From Agroathelia rolfsii (Eukaryota; Basidiomycota; Agaricomycetes; Amylocorticiales; Amylocorticiaceae): DNA of 64,000 bases. The notes beneath the pieces were generated by a model, which worked only from the letters and a program-made list of their open reading frames with translations, searched no databases and was not told the origin of the DNA. Of the stretch, positions 11,458 through 23,579 are shown piece after piece. Position 1 is the stretch's first letter, and each line of letters opens with the position of its first letter. A program made the position numbers and the translations under genes. The stretch is from the NCBI GenBank assembly GCA_018343915.1, contig JABRWF010000005.1, positions 1,089,001-1,153,000 on the forward strand. The letters run 5' to 3'.

Positions 11458-14024
11458 ATGACATCTCTGGTAACCCAAATGACGGACACTATCAAGAGGA
11501 ATCTGTCTACAAATGCCAAAGTCAAGGACCTTCAAAATGATATCGTTGACCAGGGCAGCTACCAAAGCGGCATGAAGACCGACTTTGGCGTCCCCATATC
11601 GGATACAGATACATGGTCTGTCTTTCTCCCACGATAATACCCCATACTGCATATACTCACCTCTTCCCCTCTTGCCCGTATATTTTAGGCTCAAGGCTAC
11701 CAACGGCGACCATGTCGGTCCTGCCCTGCTCGAGGATCACATCGCGCGTGAGAAGATACATCGCTTCGATCATGAGCGTATCCCCGAGCGCGTCGTCCAT
11801 GCTCGCGGCACGGGTGTACATGGACACTTCCATGTCTATAACAGCGATGCTTCCAAGTACACCTATGCCAAGGTCCTCACGGACCCTTCACGGTCCACGC
11901 CCACATTTGTGCGCTTTAGTACCGTACAAGGATCGCGTGGAAGTGCGGATACCGTACGCGATGTGCGTGGGTTCGCGACAAAGTTTTATACGGAGGAGGG
12001 GAATTGGGATCTTGTGGGGAACAATATCCCTGTGTTCTTCATCCAAGGCAAGTTTTTTTTCTCGATTGCAAGATTGATTCAAAGATACTTGTAGTGATCT
12101 ATGCATATAATCTACAGATGCTATCAAGTTCCCGGATTTCGTACATGCGGTTAAGCCAGAGCCTCACAATGAGGTCCCTCAAGCTCAAACAGCTGTATGT
12201 ATGCATAGGCTATATTAAAATATACTCATGATCTCTAAAACTTTTGAACAATCAGCACAACAACTTCTGGGATTTTGTCAGTCTCCAACCCGAGGCCACG
12301 CACATGGTTATGTGGGCCATGTCCGACCGAGCCGTTCCACGCTCGTACCGTATGATGCAAGGCTTCGGCGTAAACACCTTCACGCTTGTCAATGCCTCCG
12401 GCGAGCGCTTCTTCGTCAAGTTCCACTGGATTCCTGAGCTCGGTGTGCATTCGTTCGTGTGGGACGAAGCGCTGAAGATCGCAGGCCAGGACCCGGATTT
12501 CCACCGCAAGGACCTGCACGAGGCCATCTTGAGCGGAGCACCGCCAAAATACATGTTTGGCATCCAGGTAATCCCCGAGGCGGATGAGCACAAATTCGAC
12601 TTTGATATCCTGGATGCGACCAAGGTCTGGCCTGAAGAGTTGGTACCGGTTGAGATCATCGGAGAGATGGTCTTGGATAGAGTGGTCGATGAGTTTTTCC
12701 CCGAGACGGAGCAGGTCGCGTTCTGTACGAGCCATGTCGTGCCTGGTATTGGGTTCTCGGATGATCCGCTCTTGCAAGGAAGGAACTTTTCGTACTTTGA
12801 TACGCAGATTAGTCGGCTTGGTATTAACTGGGAGGAGGTGAGTACTCAATAAATCCAAAAAAAAAGTTGACAAGTTTAAAGTAAGTGATCTTTTTACATG
12901 TAGATCCCCATTAACCGCCCAGTGTGCCCTGTGCTCAATTTCAACCGTGATGGTGCTATGAGGCACAAAATCACGCGCAGCCAGGTCAACTACTGGCCCA
13001 ACCGTTTCGAACAAGTCCCACCTGTGCCTAAAGAACACGGAGGCTACGTTGAGTAAGTACCTAATTGGTGGTATTTCATCCATTGATAACCCAATACCCC
13101 TCGCCCAGTTTTGCCCAAAAGGTCGCTGGTATCAAAGCACGTGTCCGTGGACCCAAGTTCGCTGAACACTACAACCAAGCGCAGCTCTTCTACAACTCCA
13201 TGACACCTATTGAACGCCAACACATTGTCAGCGCACTTGCTTTCGAGCTCGATCACTGTGACGACCCAGTTGTGTACAATTCTGTGATTCCGCACCTGAA
13301 CGATGTCGATTCGGATCTCGCGCGCCAGGTGGCTCTGCTCGTCGGTGCACCACTGCCCGATAAGCCCGGTCGCCCGAAGCACGACAGCAAGTCGGCGCCC
13401 TTGTCGCAGTTCTACTTCAATAAAAAGCTTACTATCAAAACGCGTCGTATTGCGTTCTTGCTCGCGGACGGATTTGACGCTGGCATGGTTCAGTCCTTGC
13501 GTGCGGCCTACACCGGCGCCGGTGCTGCCGTGTTCTATATCGGCCCACGTCGCGGTAAGGTCTATGCGGCGGGTCAGACGGCAGGTGGAGATGAGGGTCT
13601 CAACGTTGATCACCACTTCGAGGGCCAACGCAGCACAATGTTCGATGCTATCTTTATACCCTCTGGTGGGGCGCATGCGCGCACGCTGGCCAAGACAGGC
13701 CGTGCAGTGCACTGGGTTCGCGAGGCTTTCGGACACCTAAAGGCAATCGGCGCTATTGGCGAGGGTGTCGAGTTCCTACGCTCAGCCGTGGACCTGCCGG
13801 GTGTTGAGCTGGCGCCTACCCGGGAGGCCGAAGCGGGAGACCCGGTGGTGGTCGATAGCTATGGCGTGGTCACCGCTAGAACCTTCGATCCATCGTCGAT
13901 CGGAGATGCATTGGAAATTGTCAAGGAGTCGGCAAGCTTTGCGACCAAGTTTGCGTACGAGATCAGCCAGCACAAGTGCTACCAGCGAGAACTAGACGAG
14001 TTAATCAACAAGGTAGCCTTTTAG
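11458..14024 (+). CDS. Large-subunit heme catalase with C-terminal DJ-1/PfpI-like domain
   Basis: Six exons: 11458-11615, 11689-12047, 12118-12194, 12256-12837, 12904-13052 and 13109-14024, giving 746 residues, the size of clade-2 (HPII-like) catalases. It breaks down hydrogen peroxide to water and oxygen. The active-site His is H90 in [13 protein letters not shown] and the catalytic Asn is in [11 protein letters not shown] (about 164). The heme-ligand Tyr is Y378 in [14 protein letters not shown]. Residues from about 553 ([13 protein letters not shown]) form the flavodoxin-like/DJ-1 domain that marks the large subunit. There is no signal peptide and the C-terminus (KVAF) is not a PTS1, so I infer a cytosolic enzyme. 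The second intron has a GC donor (AG|GCAAGT), and the first uses GTCTGT. Two long antisense frames over it are shadows. Confidence 0.95.
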
Positions 14025-14387
14025 GCTGCCAGGAAGTTACAACTTGTATACTTATAATGATTTTGATTTTAATCGTGTACGAATATTGAAAGAGAAAATG
14101 TACATTAGTGAATTCGTACCCCATATGTTTATGAAATCTATGGTTATTATCCAGAAACTAGAGTGTATGCGCGTGCATATTGTCTGACTATTTGCAACGC
14201 GTCAGAGTTTACATAGTGCGCTGCAGCTAATAATAGGACGCGTACCTTGATGCCATCGCTCCCTCTCTGATCACCATGCAGCGTCCTTTGTCCGTAGCAT
14301 TGCATCACTCCCTTTCGTCATTCCACAACGACGACAACGTATTAACAGACAGGAGGAATAATCAACACCCGAAGTACTAACATTGCA
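14025..14387. other. Short intergenic stretch, catalase to PLD-like gene
   Basis: 363 bases with the catalase 3' region and the next promoter. A CT-rich stretch precedes the start codon. Nothing else is seen. Confidence 0.6.
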
Positions 14388-16906
14388 ATGCCCTCTGACC
14401 ACCTCATCGATCTCTGCAACTCTCCCAACACCGTCGTCTCCGCACTCGAGGCAGACCCCACAGGCTCGCCCAGATATGTCGCACAAAAACTGTTCCCAAA
14501 GCCCAAGAACCCTATCAAGCGCATTCTGAACAAGCGTCATGAGGATTATACACCCCAGGAGCTTGATAAAGTGGCAAAGTGCGGGAAATTCCCGTATAGA
14601 CCTAGCGATCTCTTTCTTAAGGTAAGGGGTTGCTTAGGCTGCATTTTTTTCGCCTCTTTTTTTTTTTTTAGATTACAAGGAACTCATACGCATTTTATCC
14701 ATCCAATTCTGATAGATTTACTCAGATGTTCTGGATACGCTCGAGCAAGATCCTCTCTGTGGCATGACCTCGCCGCCGCTCATGGGCTCGTCTGGGATTA
14801 TACCCCTCTCCATCATTTCCTTGTGAGTTTTACCGCGTGCAATGACGTAGATGAGATCATAGAAGCAGTCCTTATCTCTTAGAATTCCTGATATTATGCG
14901 TTATTATCAACTTCTCATTGCTAATGCTCAGCATGAGGTTATCATCGCCACCAACTACTGGGAGCCGTCCTGGGCATCACATTTGTACGTCCTGATTATT
15001 TACGATACTATAAACACCATACTTACTCTATATATAAATAAATATCAGCGTTCACCAGGGCCTGCTTGAGCTCTCAAAGAACCACGAAGGCCGCCCAACC
15101 AAACCCGTTGTGAAGCTCATCTATGACCGCGGTAATCCCAAACAGGTCATCAAGAATCACCAGGCAATATTGTCTCACGAATGGGAGGAACTTGGTATTC
15201 CCCGCGAGGACGAGATCCCGCATGTTCATCTTGAAGTTATGGTACATATTTCGCTTATGTCTACCGGCCTATTCGCACGAATAATGACATGAATTTTATC
15301 TCACGGGATAGAACTACCACCGCCCCATCATGGGTACATTCCATGCCAAGTATATGGTTGTCGATCGCAAGATTGCGATTCTAAACTCAAACAACATTCA
15401 GGTAAGGCTTTCATATTGAATGTATACTTGCCCATCCTGATATATATCACTGGCCACTATATGCATAGGATCGTGTGAACCTGGAACAGATGACCCATCT
15501 CGAAGGCGATATTGTCCAGTCCTTCTACGACATGGCCCTTCAAAGTTGGGCCGAACCGATGAACCCGCCCATGCCGATGCTCAAGGACCCCAGCTTGCGC
15601 GTGACAGACCTGAGCAATGCATGGCCTGATGCTGAGAGACGCAAACGTACGTCCTTCATAAACCCTCTATCCTGATAGGGTTTGCTTGCTCAATCGCAAT
15701 AACAGAGGAAATGTACGACCGGGTAGCTGAAGCGCAGCCGACCGACTCCAATCACGCGTACTATGATGGCCATACAGACTATTCGCTCCTCAGCACGGAA
15801 GGCTTACGCCCTGTCTTTGTGCACTCCCAACATGAGCCCGTACCGATCGCCATGGCCTGCCGCGCACCGCACGGGACGCCCGATCATGATGATACGCATG
15901 TGCCCCAGGACGCTGCCTGGTTGGCTGGCTTCAGGCTGGCAAAGAAAAGCATTTTCATGTAAGTGATGAACGTTCATTGACCTACGGCGCAAAGAAGTTG
16001 ATCTTTTTCTCTGTCTTTCTTGATGCAACACGATGTAATACGCATATAGACAAACACCGGATTTCAACAACGCCGCTGTGGAGCCTATCCTGGATGCGTG
16101 CAGACGTGGTGTGGAGTGTACGCTGTACATTGACCTCGGTCTGTCGAAGCCTCTTTCAACAATAATATATGCGCTAATTTATCTTCTTCTTTTTTTATAC
16201 CACGGCTTCAGGTTATAACGATCTTGGTGAGAACCTGCCCCGTCAGGGTGGTACGAACGCCAAGGTACAGTTTGATATGGCCGCGACTTTGAAGAAGGAG
16301 GGTAAGCTGCAGTATCTGAAGGCGTTTTGGTACGTGGGGAAGGATAGACATCAGCCAGTGGATGCTGCCAAGAAGGACAGGAATTGTCATGGTAAGAAAT
16401 GTGATTTATCTAGCGAAGCTCGTGATTTAATTTTTTCCACCAACACAGTCAAGTTTGCCTGCATTGACGATCAGGTAGCAATTCTTGGTAATGGGAACCA
16501 AGGCAAGTTGCGATCTTCATTCAACTTTTTCTTTTTTTCCTCATGCAAATAATTGTTCGCCTTTGTGTTTATCGTATGTTACCTGACTACAGATACGCAA
16601 TCATGGTTCCACTCCCAAGAGACGAACGTCATGATCGACTCCCCCTCGTTCTGCGCCGAGTTTATCGAGACGCTGAACAATAACCAGAACACAGGACTGT
16701 ACGGCCGTCTAGACGAGAACGGCGAATGGCGCGACAAGGATGGGAATCTTGTGGAATCTTCGGGCGGAAAGGGTGCGTTTTAACTCCTAAACCTCATCAT
16801 TTCCTTCAGCGAGCTGATGGAGAATCATCTCATAGGCGGTCTTGGGCCTACAGTCAAAGGCTTCATCGGAGCTATCCAGCGTGTGCGAGGAAAGGGCGGA
16901 TTCTAA
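14388..16906 (+). CDS. Phospholipase-D-superfamily protein with two HKD motifs
   Basis: Twelve exons: 14388-14621, 14716-14822, 14883-14984, 15049-15241, 15312-15401, 15469-15646, 15706-15958, 16050-16138, 16212-16391, 16449-16502, 16593-16772 and 16836-16906, giving 576 residues. Two catalytic HxKxxxxD motifs are complete: H223/K225/D230 in FHAKYMVVDRK, and H475/K477/D482 in CHVKFACIDD, each followed by the expected small-residue/Asn block. Such enzymes cleave phosphodiesters through a phosphohistidine. The substrate may be a phospholipid or cardiolipin, but cannot be told from sequence. No PX or PH domain is present, unlike classical eukaryotic PLD. The third exon was placed by the TAG acceptor at 14882, which keeps the frame into HEVIIATNYWEPS. 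The tenth intron has a GC donor (AG|GCAAGT) and the eighth uses GTCTGT. Confidence 0.88.
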
Positions 16907-19900
16907 AGAGCTCCTCTCTAGACAAGGTTATACATTATATTGGTTTTGGAATGAGTCAACGCAAAGGATCTGATTTGATGATATCATGATTGTTTTTTCT
17001 TTTCTTTTCTCCTTTGAATTTTACTTACAACGCAAGGAAAGGATGGTAGAGAATAAACAAATGGAAGGAAGGATATAAAGATTGATATGTATCGCAGTTC
17101 TAAATGTGTCTAGTTAGTTAGTTACTTGTACTGATTGAGCCCGCGTATATGCTTGTTAAGGAATCGATGCACATTTATTTGGAGTCATCGCCTTGGTCAG
17201 AAACGACCAGGCCATATATTTTTTGAGAGGCACAAAAGGTCCGAGTGCTCTAGCTTAGCCTATGAACATGCCTCTTCAGCATACACCAAGATCCATCAGC
17301 GCATCCCCTCCGCTAATAGAACCTGTGGCGTGAATGAATCAACCAAGCTTATTTGGAAAGTGGGGGAAGGTGCAGGAAGGTATCATATAGAAAAAGATGA
17401 TCGAAATTGCGCACGGTCCGCCGGTATTAGTTGGTATCCTAGACGATGCAGCACTTTGATTAAATCACAAGGTGTTGGAGAAGCATACCATAGGTTCATA
17501 CATCACCATTCAAATGGGTGATTTATATTGATCCACATACCTTGGACCGGAGGACCCAAGAAAAGTAAACACCGGTAGTGAATGTGGATGATCACGTGAG
17601 GTGTCGATTGAATTTTGGGCGTAAACAAAGGCATAGGAAGTACATATGGAGAAAATGTTACAAGATAAGACAAATCTCTGCCGGATCACAGATCATGCAT
17701 ACGAAGGAATATATAAACTGGTTGACGAAGAGGATTCTTCCGCTGAATGTATAAAGGCAAAGAACAATGGTGACAATAACCTCGTGGGGCATGCGAGTAA
17801 ATAGAAGCAACGAGGCAAAACGTCCTATTCGAATAAGAGAAGTTAGTAAGTTGTGAGAGTAAAACGGAAATTCAGGGCCGGACATGAAGCCTGGGATCCA
17901 TGATTGGAAAGTACATACGCACACCCATGGAGTTATAGTACGAGTGTACACTCCACAACATAGCGTCCGAGGATTGCGTGGCAAGGGGGCCACTCCGCGA
18001 AAAGGGGGAAACACAAGGCAGGTAGTATGTAGACCACACGCGGTCGCTGTTCATGATACGTCAGGAGTTGAGGGTAAAGTTAGGCGCATTTGGTAACTTC
18101 ATGGTGCACAGATATGAGTGACGTTCTTCGTTAGCTCATGTCGAGTTTTTTTCTCTCTCTCTTGATGACAGCATAGAAAATGATGCACGTAATTCTGTTC
18201 GTGTTCGCATAACCAATCGAACATAGCCAATGGTGTTTAATGAGTACACTTATGCAATAATTATTGTGCTTTTCTTATGATTTTATCGCTTATTGATGAC
18301 GAGAACGAAAACGGAGCAAAGTTTAGACTAAAAGTCAGTAGTAGAATAGCTGTTCAGAATTCCATTGCAGAGAATGTTATGGATTTTCAGAAACGACAGC
18401 GTGACAGAACGATAACGATACACGCGACGACAGAAAGTTTTCCCTTCATTCACAGGAAACAACGTGTACTGCGCAGTGTGTGCACTGCATCAAGCAAATA
18501 CGAAGCCAGGTGAGTAGAAGACCCTTTCCTACGTTTTTCTAACTCTCTGTATTCAATAGCGGTTTGATCTTCCTTGTGTAGCAACTCAAAGTGAAGTATT
18601 GGGTAGTAGAACAGAATAATGAGGAGAGCCTGGAAACGTGCGTCTTGTTCAAATGAGAACGTCATTTCAGCAACCCAGTTACCCTAGGGTATATTTTCCG
18701 GTGTCGCAAAACACCGGTCCCCATGTGTTGAGAGGCTACAGGCTGTTAAATATTTGCACAGGAGGTAAAGATTGTTGTTTGCCATGAGGATACAGACACG
18801 AAGCGGTTGATGCCCAAGAGCACAATGGCGGTGGCGGTGGCGGTGGATTTTCAGCCTCATCAAACTTGCCGCTGTGGCTCAAAATTACTAGTAGTACTAT
18901 ACTTACAATTGCACACGCACTCCACATGCGTCTACTAGACTGCAAACTCTAACGCCAGACCAGCGCATTTCCGAGGTTCAGGATGGATACCAATTTTCTC
19001 AATTGTCGCTACCGCTTGCTTTACCTAGACAGCATGCCAATGTTGTAGGTTCCAAGTTTCTTGGCAAGGGCATTCCCTAAATGAACTGTACTATGATACT
19101 GCAGAAGCGAACTTGAATATGAAATACATCTGAGGCTTCTGATATCTCTGATATCTCAGACCTCCTCTGCATCGTCCCCGGTACCGATATTCTACTATGA
19201 CATAGACCTACCAAGGGAATTGGGCTGTCATCCAACGTCCGGACATCTGAAATGAGGGACGCGCTCACCCTTGATGGGACACACTCTTCAATTTTGTGCA
19301 TATAGTTACCGATATTCGATCCGTTCCTTGCTGTTCAATGTTTTGCCCAGCATCCCATTCATCGAGTCGGGCTCTTCTTGAGGCGGCGATGTGACCCCAG
19401 CTTTGGATTGCAGCTGCGACCTACAAGAAAGTATGATTCCGGCACGGTCCGAACTCTCAATAATTGCCAGAAGCTGCACTCGTCCTTATCTTCGTCGTCA
19501 GTGCGTCATAGGTGTAGTCCATCCCATTCTATCGCCGGTTTCTAACTTCTTCAGGCTTCTTGTTCCTTGTTCACTACCTTTACAGAACGTCGTGCCGTAT
19601 CGAAAGTGCGGCGTCGTGTTTCCAATTGGAATTACTTGAGCGCTCGAAATCGCGGTTAGTGCGCTCACCAAGAACAGTCTGATGCTTTTCTCAAGGTCGA
19701 TGACTTCAATCCATATTGTAGAAGTATTCCTGCGATTCTATTTTCCTTAATCTAAAACCTAAGCATCATATTCAACAGCTAACATGTGCCCAACGAACTC
19801 GTCATCAGACAGACCTCAACCAACCAATGCTCGCTGAACCACGTGCAAGTAACGCACAACGACGCTAGTATATTGTAGCCCTGTTTATCCCTGAGAGTCT

Positions 19901-22900
19901 GGAAGACTATCGGATGGTTTCTGGTTTCAACAATCAGGGGTGTAAGTAGCTGATATCAATTATATCTCTTATTCGGTCGTCTCTACCAGCATGTGGCCTC
20001 TACCAGGATAATCCAACGATGATTTTTTAAATAAGAACGACTTGCTTCTAACCTACTTCTATTTATGCGAACGAAGGCTTACCTTGTTCAACCAACGTTC
20101 TTTGTTCCGCATGTGTATTGTTCTTGTACACGTGTAAAGTGGTTTTATATGACGAATTACGGGCTTATATATTTTCTGCTTTAGAAGAAACCTAGCTCGA
20201 TCGACAGCTACGTACATATGTGTACTAGTACTTTCGATACTTCCCGGATTCAAACCTGATTACGCCTTGTCATGGGACTGATACGCCCCCGGTTCCGTTG
20301 AGTTGACAGACCAGTGAATGCCTTATGCCTCTGCGTTGCCATCAGCCACGTGTACGTCCGCTGCCATGTTATAGACCCTGGATTGGTTGACTATCGAATA
20401 CATTATTGAACTCCGCTACTATTCATAGTCGTCATGGGTTTCACAGCCCTTACGGAGCAAATCGTTATCAATCATATGTCCCGCTGTCGCAATAGTCGCT
20501 ATACATTTTCAGTAATACGGATGATATGACCGCGAATGAAGTGCCACGTAACACGTGAAAAAGAAACGTGCGATAAATATGAACAGATATCACCTCATGA
20601 AGTGGTTTTCACACACTGACATATTTTCTGTGCATTCTTGGCGAGCCATGCGCATATGGATGAGTACATCACAAGTCGATAGTTTGCGTCCAACAGGGAA
20701 ATCTCAGATGATCTTGCCGTGAAGCGAAACGATGACTATCACATGTCGACTTGTACATGAGTTTTCCGTCATTCTCAGAAGTCGTGCTGCGTCTGTTCAA
20801 TTTGGAAGTTTAATTCTAGACTCGGCAGTCGATACGACCTACCGTTGAGCTGTCTTTGATTTATTCATTTCCGATTCTGTACTCATCCATCAATAGACAT
20901 CGATCACGTTGATTATTTAATGACTGACACTGCAATTTCTTCTCCTCTTGTTAGATGTCCCCATGCCATGTGCACGTGTTTCATTGTCGTCGTAGCGATC
21001 GTCTGGTAACCTTCTATACCGCATTGACAAATCATACGAGGAAAATTCAATGATTCAGTAGGCAACCTGAGCCTGCGATGGATGCATGGGTAATGACAGC
21101 GGTGTACGTAGCAAGAACAGGGCGAGTGCTAATACAAATGAAGACGCGACCTCAGTTTCCTGTTTAATTTTCTATCCAATCTATGTCCGCTGGATGTTAC
21201 TGAATCCCTCTCTTTCTCCGAGCCTCCTTTTCATACAGGTGAAACACATCCTCATTTTACCGTGTGCAAAGAAAAAATATATTCGTCTTCGGGTGCCAGT
21301 GGGCGTTCGCGGCTAGGTCATGTCTACTTCGTGGCCAGGAGCAGGTACCTGTTGCGGAAAAAGGGTGGGTAGCAGCTTAAAACAAGACAATCTTTTGAGC
21401 GCGCATATATTTACATCGTTTTTACTACTTGAGCAAACGTGAGCGTGAACGATGGGATCGGATCGAGAAAGAAGCAGGGATCACACGTCAAAAGGCTCAA
21501 CTGCCGTTTCTCTAGAGTAAATTTCATGCTCATGCACCTAATAACGTGGCGTAGTGTGTGCATTTGGATATTAACCGGCCACGCGCGCCAATACTAATTC
21601 TCTTGTCTAAAATACCACATGGTTTACTGATCAAAACCAGCAACTCTAGTTGTCTATGGCGCTATTCATTAAAAAATCAATTCCGACCATGATCAATGCA
21701 TGATTGCGCGTCGTCATCTCCGAATCAGGCCCAGAATTATCTTATGTCCTATCTTTCTCAGGTGTTAGAGCTAAACCAAGGCATCAGTGTCAATGGCATG
21801 TACATGTCTATCTGGCACAGGTATAATGTTGATGAACCCAAAACCAAGCGCCAAGTACGCGCGTAATACGAGCTACATGCCAATGTACTAGGTGTATCAT
21901 ATCACGATCATATACTCACGCCATTTCTCCCTCTTTTCATCTTTCCTATCTTTTTTTGCTTAGTGTCTCCTGGCTCGGCTAATGAATTCCGCTTCATGGT
22001 GATTTGGACCATCCTATGCCGACAAACTGTCACTTTAACTCAAGCGACTAAATTAGACTGGTTTTGCTAGTCTGTCTCGGTTTCCTCTTGGCGCCTTGAG
22101 AGAAAGAATCGTACCACCACTTTCCAAGTCGGGCCGAATCCGAGTTGAGAATGAATGCCATGCAGGTACAGTGCTGCTTGGTAAGTGCAACTATGGTCTC
22201 AGTTAGCTTATGAATCCAGGTTTCCAGGAGTTTGTGCACTCCAAGTTCGGACTTTAGGAAGAACGGTCCGAGTGATATTGCTGTGTATGGTAATCTAGGG
22301 TGGTTATTGTCCACTCGTGTGTTCTTGCTAATGGTGGATTGAATTGGCATCACCGGCTCGAGATTTATCTATTCACGATATTCATCATGCTATACATCAG
22401 CATCGTCATATCTTACACTTGAGATAGGCAATCCAGACCGTTTAGTAAGTGTGCCAAACCAGGTCCCAAATTGATACGAGCTCAAGCCTAATGATACAAT
22501 GTTATTTCATTTTTGCACTGGATCCCGATAGCTTGTCCAAGTCGTGGCTGGGGGCTTCTGGAATTTATCATTTCACACTTTCTTTTCCGAAGTCTGCCAG
22601 TGTCTGACTGAAACAGCCGCTCAAGTTATTAGTGACATCTCAGTGGTATTTCTAGACCTTGGCACATCGAGCTCCCGATTTCCTAGGACTCGGAAATGTG
22701 ACGAACTTGGAATTTTTCTAGGTGCCAGACTAAACTAAACTAACTAGGTTAGCGTGTCCGACATAACTACCAGTAGTGTAGTAGTAAGGTACGATAATAA
22801 GTATACCCAAGCCTGAATGCATAGCCAGCGCATCATTCGGACTCAGGTGTCCTGCTGGAACACAAGTCACCGATCATATCGGCCTCGTCAAACTCAAAGC

Positions 22901-23560
22901 TTTCCTGACCCACGGGCCAGGAACTAGAGAAAGATAAGTGACCCTTCTATACGATGTCATCGAGTTCTCTGTGCTGGAAGTTACCGATCGGCTCCACTTA
23001 GGTTACGCCAACGGAGTTGCTTTGGAAACTTGATCACTGATCACATCATCGCCACAAGGACATGATATTAGACAGCGCTGTGCACCATTTCCATCATTGT
23101 CACCCGCAACTCGAAGTCGGTATATGCGTACAAAAGGACCAAATAGCTCCAAGATTTTATATATTGAAAGTTGTTTACATTTTGCCTTGGTCGCTGCCAC
23201 CGCCAGTGGTCGTCGAATCCCTCTACGCTTGCGGATTTTTGGAGCACACGTGCCTGGACACTACAAATCCCACTGGCACGCCGGCAACTATATAACTCAA
23301 ACACAGCCTAATAGAAGGACGCTCAGTCCAGGCTGCCTGGGAATCGCTAGGCGCTTGGTACTTAGACCCAATTCCTTGTCCTTGTCAATGGTCACTGGCA
23401 AGCTTCTCTCTGTTATGATTGCTCCTCGGGAGACTTTGAGCTTCTTTTCTGTACCTTTTCTTCTTTTACCATACGAGCTTTCCGTTTCTAAAGCGATAGT
23501 TGGCACTTGGCATACATACCCCCGCCGGACGTGAAGTAACGGCGACACACTTGCTTCTTT
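16907..23560. other. Gene desert, left part
   Basis: 6.6 kb without a supportable gene. Open frames up to 128 codons (17135-17521) lack domains, splice continuation or family resemblance. A 101-codon minus-strand frame at 22048-22353 looks mildly protein-like, but I recognise nothing in it. No transposase, reverse transcriptase or tRNA was seen. A long non-coding transcript or decayed repeats are possible, but not shown. Confidence 0.5.
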
Positions 23561-23579
23561 TCACACACTCACACATTAG

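Noticed and set aside
12235..13083. 282-codon open frame on the minus strand
   Set aside because: Lies antisense to catalase exons 4-5 and mirrors their codon structure; no domain of its own.
13044..13736. 230-codon open frame on the minus strand
   Set aside because: Antisense shadow of the GC-ending catalase exon 6.
17135..17521. 128-codon frame after the PLD-like gene
   Set aside because: No family resemblance, irregular composition, no splice partners.
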